Source: Roseivivax sp. THAF197b
Lineage (GTDB): Bacteria; Pseudomonadota; Alphaproteobacteria; Rhodobacterales; Rhodobacteraceae
Direction of reading: 5' to 3'
Length of the DNA stretch: 64,000 nucleotides
Assembly: GCF_009363255.1 (NCBI RefSeq)
Contig: NZ_CP045318.1
Coordinates: 2,717,501-2,781,500 of the forward strand
Numbering within the stretch: position 1 is the stretch's first letter; every line of letters begins with the position of its first letter. Shown here in pieces: positions 26,087 to 34,420 of this stretch. The notes below the pieces were generated by a model. It ran no database searches. It was given only the letters and a program-made list of their open reading frames with translations, and was not told where the DNA came from. The translations under genes and the position numbers were made by a program.

Positions 26087-28093
26087 TCAGCCGTTCAGAT
26101 CGCCGAAGCGCTTGCCGTTCTTCACCAGCTCCGCCCAGACGGGATGCGGATGCCAGAGCCGGGTATCGGGGTGATCCACGCCTTCGAGGATGCGTTTGAC
26201 GTGGAACAGACCGGCCCGGTCGGCGGCCATCATCGGCCCGCCCAGCCAGCGCGGAAAGGCCTCGCCGAGATGCATCGCGATGTCGATCTCGTAGGGACGC
26301 GCGACGCTTCGGCGTTGCAGCATGGCGGCCCCCTCATTGGCCAGGACCGCCAGCAGCAGCTCCGTGATCTCCTCGACGCTGCGGGGCGACCGTGCGGGCG
26401 GGCGCATGTCATCAAGCAGTTTCAGCACGGACGGGTCGGGCCGCATGCCCGATTGCTGATGCAGGTAGAACCCGCGTCCTGCCTCAAGCCCCTGTCGTCC
26501 GGTCTGGGCCACGACCGCAGACCAGTTGCGCGCGCCCTCGACCCGTTTCTCATTGGCGAAGTCCGCAAGCCCTCTCAGATCGCGCGTCTCGAAGGGCGGG
26601 CGCGGCCACCCCATGCGACGGACCGCGAGATCGATGGAATACGGATCTTCCCCCATGTCGATCAGCGCGTCCGCGGCCGCGTGCAGAGTGCTCATCATCC
26701 GCTCGGTCACACCCGGACCGCGCGTGACGACCGCAAGCGGCAGCTTTCCCAGCCGACGCACAAGGGCACGCGCGGTGCGCACCTCGTCCTCCGATGCCTC
26801 GGACCCGATGAGTACTTCGGCGAAATTCGACGTGCCAATCGGTGTGGCGAGACGCAGGTCCACATGGGTCACCGGATCAGGAAAGAGCTTCAGTCGCGGC
26901 GCCCCCTCAGGCAGCGGCACCGCGCCCTGTCCGCGTGCGGCGATGATCGCGGCACTGACATTCTCCGCCATCTTGTGGCTTTCACCCAGCGTCAGCCGAT
27001 CGAGCAGGTTGCGCAGCGCCTTATCCGTCACGGCCCCGCGCGCCTTCTTGGCCGTCAGAACCTCGGTGACCTCGGCCATGCCCGCGCGCAATTTCGTGGG
27101 ATCGCGCGTGCCCCATTGGACGGTTAGCCCGTGTTCCAGCGCGCGAATGACGACCTGTGTCGCAAGCGGCCCCCCGCCCAGAACCGCGATGCGGGCATCC
27201 GGTCTGAGGCGCGCGGCTTCCTGCGCGGCCCCCGACAGAAGCCGCCGTTCGGCAAGGAAGATGTGGCGCAAGGCCTGCGACTGCTCGCTTCCGGCCAGCT
27301 CAAAATACGCTGCCTCCTCGCGGGCGAGCCCGGCCTCGAACGGCAATAGCTGCGCGGCCTCCACGCAATCGAGGATGGCGTGGCGCGCCCGCTCGGGATG
27401 GTTTTCGAGACGCTGCCGCCGCTCCGCGATGGCGGCCTGGAACGCCATCGGATCGCGCAGACCGGCCATGGCGGCGTTGCTCGGACGGGGGCCCGAGCCT
27501 GCATCCTTCAAGGCGGCGCAAAACCGATGCGTTGCACCGCGCAGATCCTCGGCGACCACGGCATCGAAGAGGGCGCGGACCGGGGGCCGCGCCACGGGAA
27601 CAGGACGGCCGCCCAGCAGCAGATCCAGCGCAGGCCCTGCCCCCAGAAGCCGCGGCAGTCGCTGGGTCGTGCCCGCATGCGGCAGAAGGCCCATCTGCAC
27701 ATCCGGAAAGGCGATCTGCGCGCCCGCCTGCGCCAGACGGTAATGCGATGCGAGAACGATCTCGGCCCCGCCGGAAAACGCCATGCCCTGAATGGCCGCG
27801 ACCACAGGCTTGGGAGACGTTTCGATCTGCGCGCAGAGCGCAAGCAGCGAGGGCGCGGCATCGGACGCCTTGCGCGACTTCGGGCTGCGCGTTTCGGAGA
27901 AATCAAAGCCGGTGCAGAAATCGCGGCCCGCTGCAATCAGCAGGATCGTGGCTATATCGGGATCGGACAGCGCGGCAGACAGCGCTGTGCTCAGCTCCGC
28001 CCGCAGATCAGCCGAGATGACATTCGCCGGCGGGTTCGAGATCTCGAGGATCGCGATCCCGTCCGAAAATTGCCGATGCACGAGATCCGGCAT
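26087..28093 (-). CDS. FadB/FadJ-like crotonase-hydroxyacyl-CoA dehydrogenase fusion, catalytically divergent
   Basis: A 668-residue two-part protein: an enoyl-CoA hydratase (crotonase) domain at residues 1-180 and a 3-hydroxyacyl-CoA dehydrogenase-like part from about 300 to the end. Active FadB links hydration and oxidation in fatty acid beta-oxidation. In the crotonase part, 'GGAEIVLA' keeps one glutamate (E111), but the second is aspartate ('FPDVQMGLLPHAGTTQRLPRL', D131). In the dehydrogenase part the dinucleotide loop is 'GGGPLA', no 'SNTS' segment is seen, and the usual 'HFFNPV' with the catalytic His reads 'KLFPDPV' (402-408). It may be a specialised or non-redox paralogue. An AMP-binding acyl-CoA synthetase gene follows. 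Confidence 0.8.
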   Translation of the reverse strand: MPDLVHRQFSDGIAILEISNPPANVISADLRAELSTALSAALSDPDIATILLIAAGRDFCTGFDFSETRSPKSRKASDAAPSLLALCAQIETSPKPVVAAIQGMAFSGGAEIVLASHYRLAQAGAQIAFPDVQMGLLPHAGTTQRLPRLLGAGPALDLLLGGRPVPVARPPVRALFDAVVAEDLRGATHRFCAALKDAGSGPRPSNAAMAGLRDPMAFQAAIAERRQRLENHPERARHAILDCVEAAQLLPFEAGLAREEAAYFELAGSEQSQALRHIFLAERRLLSGAAQEAARLRPDARIAVLGGGPLATQVVIRALEHGLTVQWGTRDPTKLRAGMAEVTEVLTAKKARGAVTDKALRNLLDRLTLGESHKMAENVSAAIIAARGQGAVPLPEGAPRLKLFPDPVTHVDLRLATPIGTSNFAEVLIGSEASEDEVRTARALVRRLGKLPLAVVTRGPGVTERMMSTLHAAADALIDMGEDPYSIDLAVRRMGWPRPPFETRDLRGLADFANEKRVEGARNWSAVVAQTGRQGLEAGRGFYLHQQSGMRPDPSVLKLLDDMRPPARSPRSVEEITELLLAVLANEGAAMLQRRSVARPYEIDIAMHLGEAFPRWLGGPMMAADRAGLFHVKRILEGVDHPDTRLWHPHPVWAELVKNGKRFGDLNG

Positions 28094-28254
28094 CGTGTTG
28101 CCCTTTGTCCGATCGTGGTCAGCCGAAGGACTGCCACTGCCTGCCCGATCCGGACTTGTGCCGGAATTTCAGGCATTAGACGAAATTATCCACAGGCCGG
28201 CAAGCACTGCGCCATCGCGAATACGTTGGGACGGCAAAGCGAGTCCCTCTTGCA

Positions 28255-28276
28255 ATACATTCACTTTTTTATATAT
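28255..28276. promoter_or_regulatory. Candidate SqrR/BigR/SoxR-type operator upstream of yeeE-blh operon
   Basis: ATACATTC (28255-28262) matches the left half of the soxB-upstream site exactly, and continues as ATTCAC followed by an AT-rich run ending ATATATG. The right half (ATAT in place of GAAT) is degenerate, so the call rests on the half-site, the position 50-60 bases before the start at 28321, and the sulfur-related genes behind it. Confidence 0.35.
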
Positions 28277-28320
28277 GTTCTCGAACTGAGATTTCGGGGC
28301 ATCAAATAAAAGGACAGACC

Positions 28321-28746
28321 ATGCCGACAGACTGGATCATGGGATTGCTGGGCGGTGGGCTCATCGGCCTTGGGGGCGCGGTGTTTCTGCTGATGAACGG
28401 ACGCGTCATGGGCGCGTCCGGGCTGATTGGCGGGCTCGTCGATGGCTCCGGGCGCGGCAATGCCGGAGAGCGGATCGCCTTCCTGGCAGGCACGGCGGGC
28501 GTGCCGTTCCTGCTCGCGCTGATCTTCGGGGGCGTCGATAACCACCTGACGGAAAACGTCATTCTGCTGGTTCTGGCGGGTCTCCTCGTGGGCGTGGGCA
28601 CCCGTATCGCCAATGGCTGCACCTCGGGACACGGGGTGTGCGGCATCTCGCGCCTGTCGCTGCGCGGGATCGTGGCGACCTGTTTCTACATTCTCGCAGG
28701 CGGCGTCACGATCGCGCTCCTGCGTCACGGCCTGGGGGTGATGTGA
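28321..28746 (+). CDS. YeeE/YedE family sulfur transporter, first half
   Basis: A 141-residue membrane protein with about four helices, matching the N-terminal half of YeeE/YedE (TsuA-type) transporters. It contains the conserved cysteine motif 'NGCTSGHGVCGI' near residues 99-110, which in the family binds thiosulfate or related sulfur species. It is paired with the next gene, which carries the second half, through a one-base stop/start overlap (TGATG). Split YeeE pairs with a Blh gene are known in sulfide-responsive operons of alphaproteobacteria. Likely imports a reduced sulfur compound; direction and substrate are inferred. Confidence 0.85.
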   Translation: MPTDWIMGLLGGGLIGLGGAVFLLMNGRVMGASGLIGGLVDGSGRGNAGERIAFLAGTAGVPFLLALIFGGVDNHLTENVILLVLAGLLVGVGTRIANGCTSGHGVCGISRLSLRGIVATCFYILAGGVTIALLRHGLGVM

Positions 28747-29180
28747 TGCGCATGGTTTTTGCTTTGATCGCGGGCGGATTGTTCGGCGCCGGGTTGTATA
28801 TCTCGGGCATGACCGACACGGCGAAGGTGCAGGGCTGGCTCGATGTGTTCGGCGCCTGGGATCCGACACTGGCCTTCGTGATGGGCGGGGCCATCGTGCC
28901 CATGGCTATCGCCTGGCAGATCGCGGCCCGCCGCGCGGCCCCCGTGACAGGCGGCAGCTTTCCCGCCCCGCCCGAGCCGCGCCTCGGCCGGAATCTGGTT
29001 CTGGGATCGGTGCTGTTCGGCATGGGCTGGGGGCTTGTCGGACTGTGCCCCGGGCCGGTCATCGCCTCGCTGAGCTATGGAGGGCCGGGCGTCTGGATCT
29101 TCCTCGCGGCAATGCTCGCAGGCATGGCTGCCGCGCCATTCCTGCGCCGCCGTCTGGACAGCGCCCTTCCGGCGGAATAG
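28746..29180 (+). CDS. YeeE/YedE family sulfur transporter, second half (DUF6691 type)
   Basis: A 144-residue membrane protein with about four helices and the partner motif 'GLVGLCPGPVIASL' holding one conserved cysteine. The first helix pattern 'FGAGLYISGMTDTAKVQGWLDV' is typical of the small YeeE partner. Its ATG uses the final A of the upstream stop, so the two halves are translated together and presumably form one transporter. The Blh-type gene follows after 9 bases. Confidence 0.85.
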   Translation: MRMVFALIAGGLFGAGLYISGMTDTAKVQGWLDVFGAWDPTLAFVMGGAIVPMAIAWQIAARRAAPVTGGSFPAPPEPRLGRNLVLGSVLFGMGWGLVGLCPGPVIASLSYGGPGVWIFLAAMLAGMAAAPFLRRRLDSALPAE

Positions 29181-29189
29181 GCAAGGGAT

Positions 29190-29624
29190 ATGGAACCGCG
29201 CCAAATCACCGACCGCTATTTCGTCTCGCCGCAGATCGACCCCGAGGATATCGCGGCGATCCGCGACGCGGGCTTCACCCGCGTGATCTGCAACCGCCCC
29301 GATGCGGAGGTCCCGCCGAGCCATCAGGCCGCGGCGATCGGCGCTGCGGCGGAAGCGGTCGGGCTCGACTTCGAGGTCCTGCCGCTGACCCACCAGACCA
29401 TGACGCCCGAAAATGTCGCGGCGCAGGCCACTTTGGTGGCTGACGCCCCCGGCAAGGTCCTGGCCTATTGCGCCTCGGGCACGCGCTGCACGGTCATCTG
29501 GGCGCTGTCCCGCGCGGGCGAGGAGCCCGTGGACGACATTCTCTCCAAGGCGGCGGCAGGCGGCTACGATCTTGGCGGTCTGCGCCCCACGCTTGAGGCG
29601 ATGGCAGCCCAATCCAAGAGCTGA
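29190..29624 (+). CDS. TIGR01244/DUF442 (Blh N-domain-like) sulfurtransferase or phosphatase-like protein
   Basis: A 144-residue protein matching the small domain found at the start of Blh persulfide dioxygenases: 'YFVSPQIDPEDIAAIRDAGF', 'VICNRPDAE', and a 'YCASGTRCT' loop whose Cys sits like the active Cys of dual-specificity phosphatases and rhodaneses. In Blh systems this domain handles persulfide sulfur. Here it stands alone without the beta-lactamase-like dioxygenase domain. It is the third gene of the YeeE operon, supporting a role in sulfane sulfur handling. Confidence 0.82.
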   Translation: MEPRQITDRYFVSPQIDPEDIAAIRDAGFTRVICNRPDAEVPPSHQAAAIGAAAEAVGLDFEVLPLTHQTMTPENVAAQATLVADAPGKVLAYCASGTRCTVIWALSRAGEEPVDDILSKAAAGGYDLGGLRPTLEAMAAQSKS

Positions 29625-29749
29625 CATTCCTTTCCGGATTGGTCGACACATCTGGGACGTGCGGCCTGCAAGCTCATAAGGCGCTAGGTCGTTTGCCCCC
29701 TCTACTGCAATCCAAAGCCGGGATGCGACCGCGCGGGCGGCGCGTCCCG

Positions 29750-30943
29750 TCATTTCTGCATCGGAAAATCGGGCAAATCCGGCAGATCGGGTAAATCCGG
29801 CAGATCGGCAAAATCGGTCGGCAGGCCCGCAGTGCTGTCAAAGGCCGGTGCCGCGGACAGGTCGTCCAGCTCGGGGATGTCGGGCAGGTCCATGATGGGA
29901 GAGGCGATATCGGGCTGGCCGGGCGCGTCCATCGCAGGCTCCGCAGCATCGACCATCTGCTGGAAATCGAGGGGTGGCGCGGCGGCGGCTGCGTCCATCC
30001 CCAATGCGGCCCCCATGGCCCCCTGCCCCGCGACCAGATCGTCGAGCTTGCCGGGGCTTGCCGCACGGCCCAAGCGCAACGCCCGCTGCCCGTTCATTTG
30101 ACCCAACGTGCCCTCGGCGATGGGCTGCCCGCCCGCCGCGCAAATCTCCGTCCGGGTCAGCGCATCACGCGGCAGGTTCAGGCGCGTGCCGATGTCCAGC
30201 GCCTCGACGTCCTTGAGCGACAGGGTCAGACGACACAGAACCGCATCGAGCTGCGCAGGCAGGGTCATCATCAATTGGCTGTGGCGCGGGCTGGCAGGCT
30301 CCGCGTCCTCGTCTTCCTCGCCCGTTTCCTCGGGCCGTTCGGGAAAGGCCAGCGTCATCTGACCGGTGCGACACCCGCCGCCCAGATCGACCTCCATCCG
30401 AAAGAGGGTGTAGAACGCCGCCTCCATGAGCGTGCCCGCGACGCGCGCCGTCTCGACCCGGGCGCCGAAGCGGAACTCCGCCACCTGGTGCCGCAAGGGA
30501 TGCGCGGCCAAGAGCCTTGCGAAATTCTCGAGCCCCTGATCCAGAAGCGGTGCGGTCATCGCCGCATCCGTCGCGGTGAAAGTCCGCTCCTCCGGCTCCA
30601 TAGCGCTGATCGTGCCGAAGGTCTGCACCTCCGTCAGCCCGGCCACCAGCCCCCCGTCGATCAGCGCAAAGCCCGGCTGGCCATCCGGCCCGTCAAGCAG
30701 CACGATCATGCCGCCTGTGCCCAACATGGCCTCGCACCCGGCCTGGTCGATCCGGGATTGCCGCACCTCGCGCGCCAGGAAGGCCAGGTTCCAATGCGTT
30801 TCCGCCGCGCGGGTCAGCGCCCGGTTCAGCGCTTTTTCGGGCGACATGCCATGGGCCTCGAACGCACGGCGACCGAGCGACGCCTTGCGACGCAGCACAT
30901 CCATGTTTTCGGCGTTTCGCGCGTCGTCCATTGTCGGTCCCAT
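29750..30943 (-). CDS. FliM/FliN family motor-switch-like protein
   Basis: A 397-residue protein with a C-terminal SpoA (FliN/FliM surface) domain near residues 240-300: 'CRLTLSLKDVEALDIGTRLNL' then 'GTLGQMNGQRALRLG'. The preceding 200 residues resemble the FliM middle domain, but the N-terminal CheY-binding peptide of FliM is not seen. The tail is Pro/Asp-rich and ends in four LPD repeats. No other flagellar gene is within the window. A second ATG 12 bases downstream is possible. It could be a remote FliM or a stand-alone relative. Confidence 0.65.
   Translation of the reverse strand: MGPTMDDARNAENMDVLRRKASLGRRAFEAHGMSPEKALNRALTRAAETHWNLAFLAREVRQSRIDQAGCEAMLGTGGMIVLLDGPDGQPGFALIDGGLVAGLTEVQTFGTISAMEPEERTFTATDAAMTAPLLDQGLENFARLLAAHPLRHQVAEFRFGARVETARVAGTLMEAAFYTLFRMEVDLGGGCRTGQMTLAFPERPEETGEEDEDAEPASPRHSQLMMTLPAQLDAVLCRLTLSLKDVEALDIGTRLNLPRDALTRTEICAAGGQPIAEGTLGQMNGQRALRLGRAASPGKLDDLVAGQGAMGAALGMDAAAAAPPLDFQQMVDAAEPAMDAPGQPDIASPIMDLPDIPELDDLSAAPAFDSTAGLPTDFADLPDLPDLPDLPDFPMQK
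29771..29824. repeat. 18-base tandem repeat inside the FliM-like gene
   Basis: Two adjacent 18-base copies (29771-29788 and 29789-29806) differ at one base, and a degraded third follows. On the minus strand they encode the LPDLPD repeats at the C-terminus. The 18-base unit keeps the reading frame. Confidence 0.8.
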
Positions 30944-30999
30944 ACCCCTGACTACCCGGGGTTATGGGGCCCTTTGGTTACCATTTCCTTGATTTGTGG

Positions 31000-33684
31000 T
31001 CATTCCGCCGCAAGTGCCGCGTCACGCGGAAGGGTGACCCGGAACGCGCCCCCGCCTTCGCCGGGCAGATAGGCGATGGTGCCGCCGAGCCGCTCCATGA
31101 TCTGGCGACAGATCGCAAGGCCAAGGCCCGCGCCGCCTGCCTTCTGGTCGGAAATGCGGGAGAATTTCTCGAAGATCATGTCGCGCGATTCCTCCGGCAC
31201 GCCCGCCCCATTATCGATGAAATCGATGCAGAGCGTATCGCCGAGGTCCCGCACCCGGATCGTCAACGCGGGCGCCTCCGCCTCGCAATACTTGCGCGCA
31301 TTCGCGATAAGATTGATGAAAACCTGCGCCAGGCGATCAAGATCGGTATGCAGCTTCACCACTTCGGAAACGTGGTTGCGGTGGATACGCAGGCCTCCTG
31401 CCTCGCCCGCCGCGGCCGCCGCCAGCGCGCGGTCGATCACGTCGCTCAGCGCCCCTTCGCGCAGGTTGAGGCTGACCCGGCCGTTCTCCATCACCGACAG
31501 ATCGAGGATATCGTCGAGAAGCCGCGTCAGGCGAATCGTCTCGTCGTGGATGATGGAGGCGAACTTGGACTGTTCGGCATCCGACAGGCTGTCCTGATCG
31601 CGCAAGATCTCCGAAAAGGCACGGATCGACGACATCGGCGTGCGCAGCTCGTGGCTGATCTGACTGAGAAAGGCGTCCTTCTGCACCGACAGGCGCGTCA
31701 GCTTCCGGTTGGCCTCGCGCAATTGGCCGGCAGTGCGCGACAGCTCCGTCGATTGCGCCTCGAGGCGGGCGGAATATTCCATGAGCTGCGCGGATTCGTC
31801 CGCAACGGCCATCAGGTCCTGCACCGACACGGAGGTTCCGCCGACGATCTGACCGACCATGGCGTGTGCTGTCGCGGCCCCGACCGATCCTGCAAGCTCA
31901 CGCTCGAGCGTTTCGAGAAAGCCCGGCTGCGGCTCCGGCAGATCGCCCTTGAGGCCCATGCGCCGGGCCTCGCGCCGAAACAGCGCGATGGCCTCCTCGG
32001 AGCCGAGAATGCGCTGCGACATGATCAGCAGATCCTCGGTCTGCGCAACACCCGCCGACCAGCTGCGCGGCCCGCCCGAATGCTGGAAGATATTGACGAA
32101 TTGCGCGCCCTGCAGCCGCTCCACCGGGATGGGAAAGCTGCAGACCGAGCCCACGAAGAAGGCCAGCGTGTTCAGCGACACCGACCAGAAAAGCGCATGC
32201 AGGAACGGGTCCATGTCGCGCAGGCCGAACAGGGCCTGCGGGGCCAGCCACCCGATCCCGAACGGCCCCGAGGCCATCATCTCGGAGGAGAAGATGACCG
32301 GGCCGAAAGAAGGCAGGAACAGCGTGTAAGCCCACAGGGTCGCGCCCGTCATGATCCCGGCCATCGCCCCGAGCCGTGTCGCCCCCCGCCAGAAGATGCC
32401 GCCCAGCATGGAAGGCAGAACCTGCACCGCGCCCACGAAGGAGATGATCCCGATGGAGGCAAGCGCCGTACCGCCCCCCGAGAGCGCGTAGTAGAAATAG
32501 CCCAGCAGAACGACCGACACGATGGAGACGCGCCGTGCCGTCAGCACGACATGGCGCACATCGCCCGACATCGAGGCGCGTCCGCCCGCGAGCCGCAGCC
32601 AGAGCGGCATGACGATATGGTTCGACACCATCGTCGAAACCGCGATGGCCGCCACGATGACCATCGATGTGGCCGAGGAGAAGCCGCCGAGAAAGGACAG
32701 GACCGCAAGGCTGACCTGGCCCTCCGACAGCGGCAGCGTAACGACGAAGAGGTCCGGATTGGCGCCTGCGGGCAGAAGATCGAGACCGGTCGCGGCAATA
32801 GGCACGACGAAGATCGACATCAGAAGCAGATAAAGCGGGAAGGCCCAGCTTGCTGTGCGCAGGTGATCCTCGTCCGCGGCCTCCACGACGAGGACCTGAA
32901 ACATGCGCGGCAGGCAGATGAAGGCCGCCGCCGACAGGAAGATCAGGCCCGCCCAGCGCCCGCCATGGACGTCCCATGCGCGCAGGGGCGACGCCTCGAT
33001 CCGGGCAAGCGTCTCGGAGATGCCACCCGAAAGGCCCCAGACCACGAAGACGCCCACCGCCATCAGCGCGAAGAGCTTGACCACCGCCTCGACCGCGATG
33101 GCCATGACGACGCCGTGGTGCCGCTCGTTCGCATCGAGGTTGCGGGTGCCGAAGATCACCGTGAAAAGCGCAAGGCCCATGGCGACGATGAAGGCCGAAT
33201 TGGCGCTTGGCGCCGATCCCGCCGCCTCTGAGGCGGCTCCGCTGAACACCTCGAATGACACGGTCACGGATTGAAGCTGCAGCGCGATATAGGGCGTCGT
33301 GGCCGTCACTGACAGCAGGGTCACACTGATCGCAAGCAGGTTCGACTTTCCAAAGCGTGACGAGACCAGATCCGCCACCGACGTGATCCGCTGGGACCGT
33401 CCGATCCGCACGAGCTTGCGCAGGATCCACCACCAGCCGATCATCACGAGGCTCGGCCCGATATAGATCGTCAGGTATTCGAGCCCGCTGCGCGCCGCCG
33501 ATCCGACCGCGCCATAGAAGGTCCAGGCGGTACAATACACGGACAGCGACAGGGTGTAAACCAAGGGCGAGCGCAACCAGCCGCCCCGTCCGCGCCGGGC
33601 AGACCGGTCGGCGAAGAAGGCCACCGCGAAGAGCAGAACCACATAGGCGAGGCAGATCGCCACAAGCCCGTTGAACGAGATCAT
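31000..33684 (-). CDS. Hybrid sodium/solute symporter-type sensor histidine kinase (CrbS-like)
   Basis: An 894-residue membrane kinase. Residues 1-500 form an SLC5/SSS-type transporter domain with about thirteen helices ('VYCTAWTFYGAVGSAARSG' near the start). A cytoplasmic linker leads to a HisKA domain with the H-box 'SHELRTPMSSIRAF' (near residue 680), N-box 'NLIANARKY', and ATP lids 'DNGAGVPEESRDMIF' and 'GAGLGLAICRQIM'. CrbS-type kinases sense acetate or its uptake and control acs in other bacteria, and acs is 8 kb away here. Its ATG overlaps the stop of the small membrane protein by 4 bases. Confidence 0.9.
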   Translation of the reverse strand: MISFNGLVAICLAYVVLLFAVAFFADRSARRGRGGWLRSPLVYTLSLSVYCTAWTFYGAVGSAARSGLEYLTIYIGPSLVMIGWWWILRKLVRIGRSQRITSVADLVSSRFGKSNLLAISVTLLSVTATTPYIALQLQSVTVSFEVFSGAASEAAGSAPSANSAFIVAMGLALFTVIFGTRNLDANERHHGVVMAIAVEAVVKLFALMAVGVFVVWGLSGGISETLARIEASPLRAWDVHGGRWAGLIFLSAAAFICLPRMFQVLVVEAADEDHLRTASWAFPLYLLLMSIFVVPIAATGLDLLPAGANPDLFVVTLPLSEGQVSLAVLSFLGGFSSATSMVIVAAIAVSTMVSNHIVMPLWLRLAGGRASMSGDVRHVVLTARRVSIVSVVLLGYFYYALSGGGTALASIGIISFVGAVQVLPSMLGGIFWRGATRLGAMAGIMTGATLWAYTLFLPSFGPVIFSSEMMASGPFGIGWLAPQALFGLRDMDPFLHALFWSVSLNTLAFFVGSVCSFPIPVERLQGAQFVNIFQHSGGPRSWSAGVAQTEDLLIMSQRILGSEEAIALFRREARRMGLKGDLPEPQPGFLETLERELAGSVGAATAHAMVGQIVGGTSVSVQDLMAVADESAQLMEYSARLEAQSTELSRTAGQLREANRKLTRLSVQKDAFLSQISHELRTPMSSIRAFSEILRDQDSLSDAEQSKFASIIHDETIRLTRLLDDILDLSVMENGRVSLNLREGALSDVIDRALAAAAAGEAGGLRIHRNHVSEVVKLHTDLDRLAQVFINLIANARKYCEAEAPALTIRVRDLGDTLCIDFIDNGAGVPEESRDMIFEKFSRISDQKAGGAGLGLAICRQIMERLGGTIAYLPGEGGGAFRVTLPRDAALAAE

Positions 33685-33962
33685 TCCTGGCTCCGCTCAG
33701 CCTCGGCGGCGTCGCCCGCGGTCAGCTTGCGCGACAGGATCGCGCCGATCACGATCAGCAGGACCCAGACCGTGAACATGTAGATCAGGGCCTGGCTCAT
33801 CGGCGGGCCATCCTCGGATCCGCGCGGCCAGAGCAGCGGGATCAGCCAGGCAAAGGCGCCGATCACGGGCAGGATCCGCGCGGCGTCCTGAAGGCGCCTG
33901 CGGCGATAGGTGCGCCTTTCGAAGAAGACCGGCGAGACCGGCCGGTCGTCGGGATCGCTCAT
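33681..33962 (-). CDS. Small two-helix membrane protein in sensor kinase operon
   Basis: A 93-residue protein not recognised by name. A basic cytoplasmic start ('FFERRTYRRRRLQDAAR') is followed by two hydrophobic segments, near residues 30-45 and 58-78, then a charged tail. It overlaps the response regulator gene by 4 bases upstream and the kinase gene by 4 bases downstream, so it is translated with both and probably works with the kinase, much as small partner subunits accompany some SSS transporters. That role is inference. Confidence 0.75.
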   Translation of the reverse strand: MSDPDDRPVSPVFFERRTYRRRRLQDAARILPVIGAFAWLIPLLWPRGSEDGPPMSQALIYMFTVWVLLIVIGAILSRKLTAGDAAEAERSQE

Positions 33963-34330
33963 GACGCCGGGGCCAGCGCCCGCACGGCGTCCAGCACCTC
34001 GCTGTTGGAGAAGGGCTTGGTCATGAACTGGCTCGCCCCCGCCTGTTCGGCCAGTTCGCGATCCTTGGACTGGCCGCGCGCGGTCAGCATCAGCACGGGC
34101 AGACCGGCCAGGCTTTCATCCGCGCGGATCTCGCGCAGGATGTCGTAGCCCGACTTGCCCGGCAGCATCACGTCGAGGATGACCACATCCGGGCGCTCGC
34201 GGCGTGCAACCTCCGCGGCGTCCTTGCCGGATGTATGGCTTTTGACCTGCCAGCCGTCACGGGCCAGAATGAATCCGATCGCTTCGATGATATTGGGTTC
34301 ATCTTCGATCAACAGCAGACGCTTTGTCAT
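33959..34330 (-). CDS. Receiver-only response regulator
   Basis: A 123-residue CheY-like protein: acidic pocket 'LIEDEP' (Asp10, Glu11), phospho-acceptor Asp53 in 'VVILDVMLPG', Thr83 in 'LMLTARG', and Lys105 in 'FMTKPF'. There is no DNA-binding output domain, unlike the LuxR-type CrbR partner of CrbS kinases, so the output must pass through another protein. It is the second gene of the operon regulator - receiver - membrane protein - kinase. Confidence 0.9.
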   Translation of the reverse strand: MTKRLLLIEDEPNIIEAIGFILARDGWQVKSHTSGKDAAEVARRERPDVVILDVMLPGKSGYDILREIRADESLAGLPVLMLTARGQSKDRELAEQAGASQFMTKPFSNSEVLDAVRALAPAS

Positions 34331-34420
34331 GCCAGGTGGCCTCCCCTCCGCCTAACACGCTGACTGTCGCCGAAATGTCATGCGCTGACCAGCCTCTTTC
34401 CGACAGGCGCCGCGATGCGC

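Noticed and set aside
24146-27127. A plus-strand open frame of about 990 codons
   Set aside because: It is antisense to the acyl-CoA synthetase and FadB-like genes, has the composition of a reversed gene and shows no protein family pattern.
29771-29824. Tandem repeat as a CRISPR or mobile-element trace
   Set aside because: The copies are directly adjacent, 18 bases long, without spacers, and keep the coding frame.
30964-33231. A plus-strand open frame of about 750 codons
   Set aside because: It mirrors the sensor kinase on the other strand. The kinase has full family motifs; this frame is His/Arg-rich noise.
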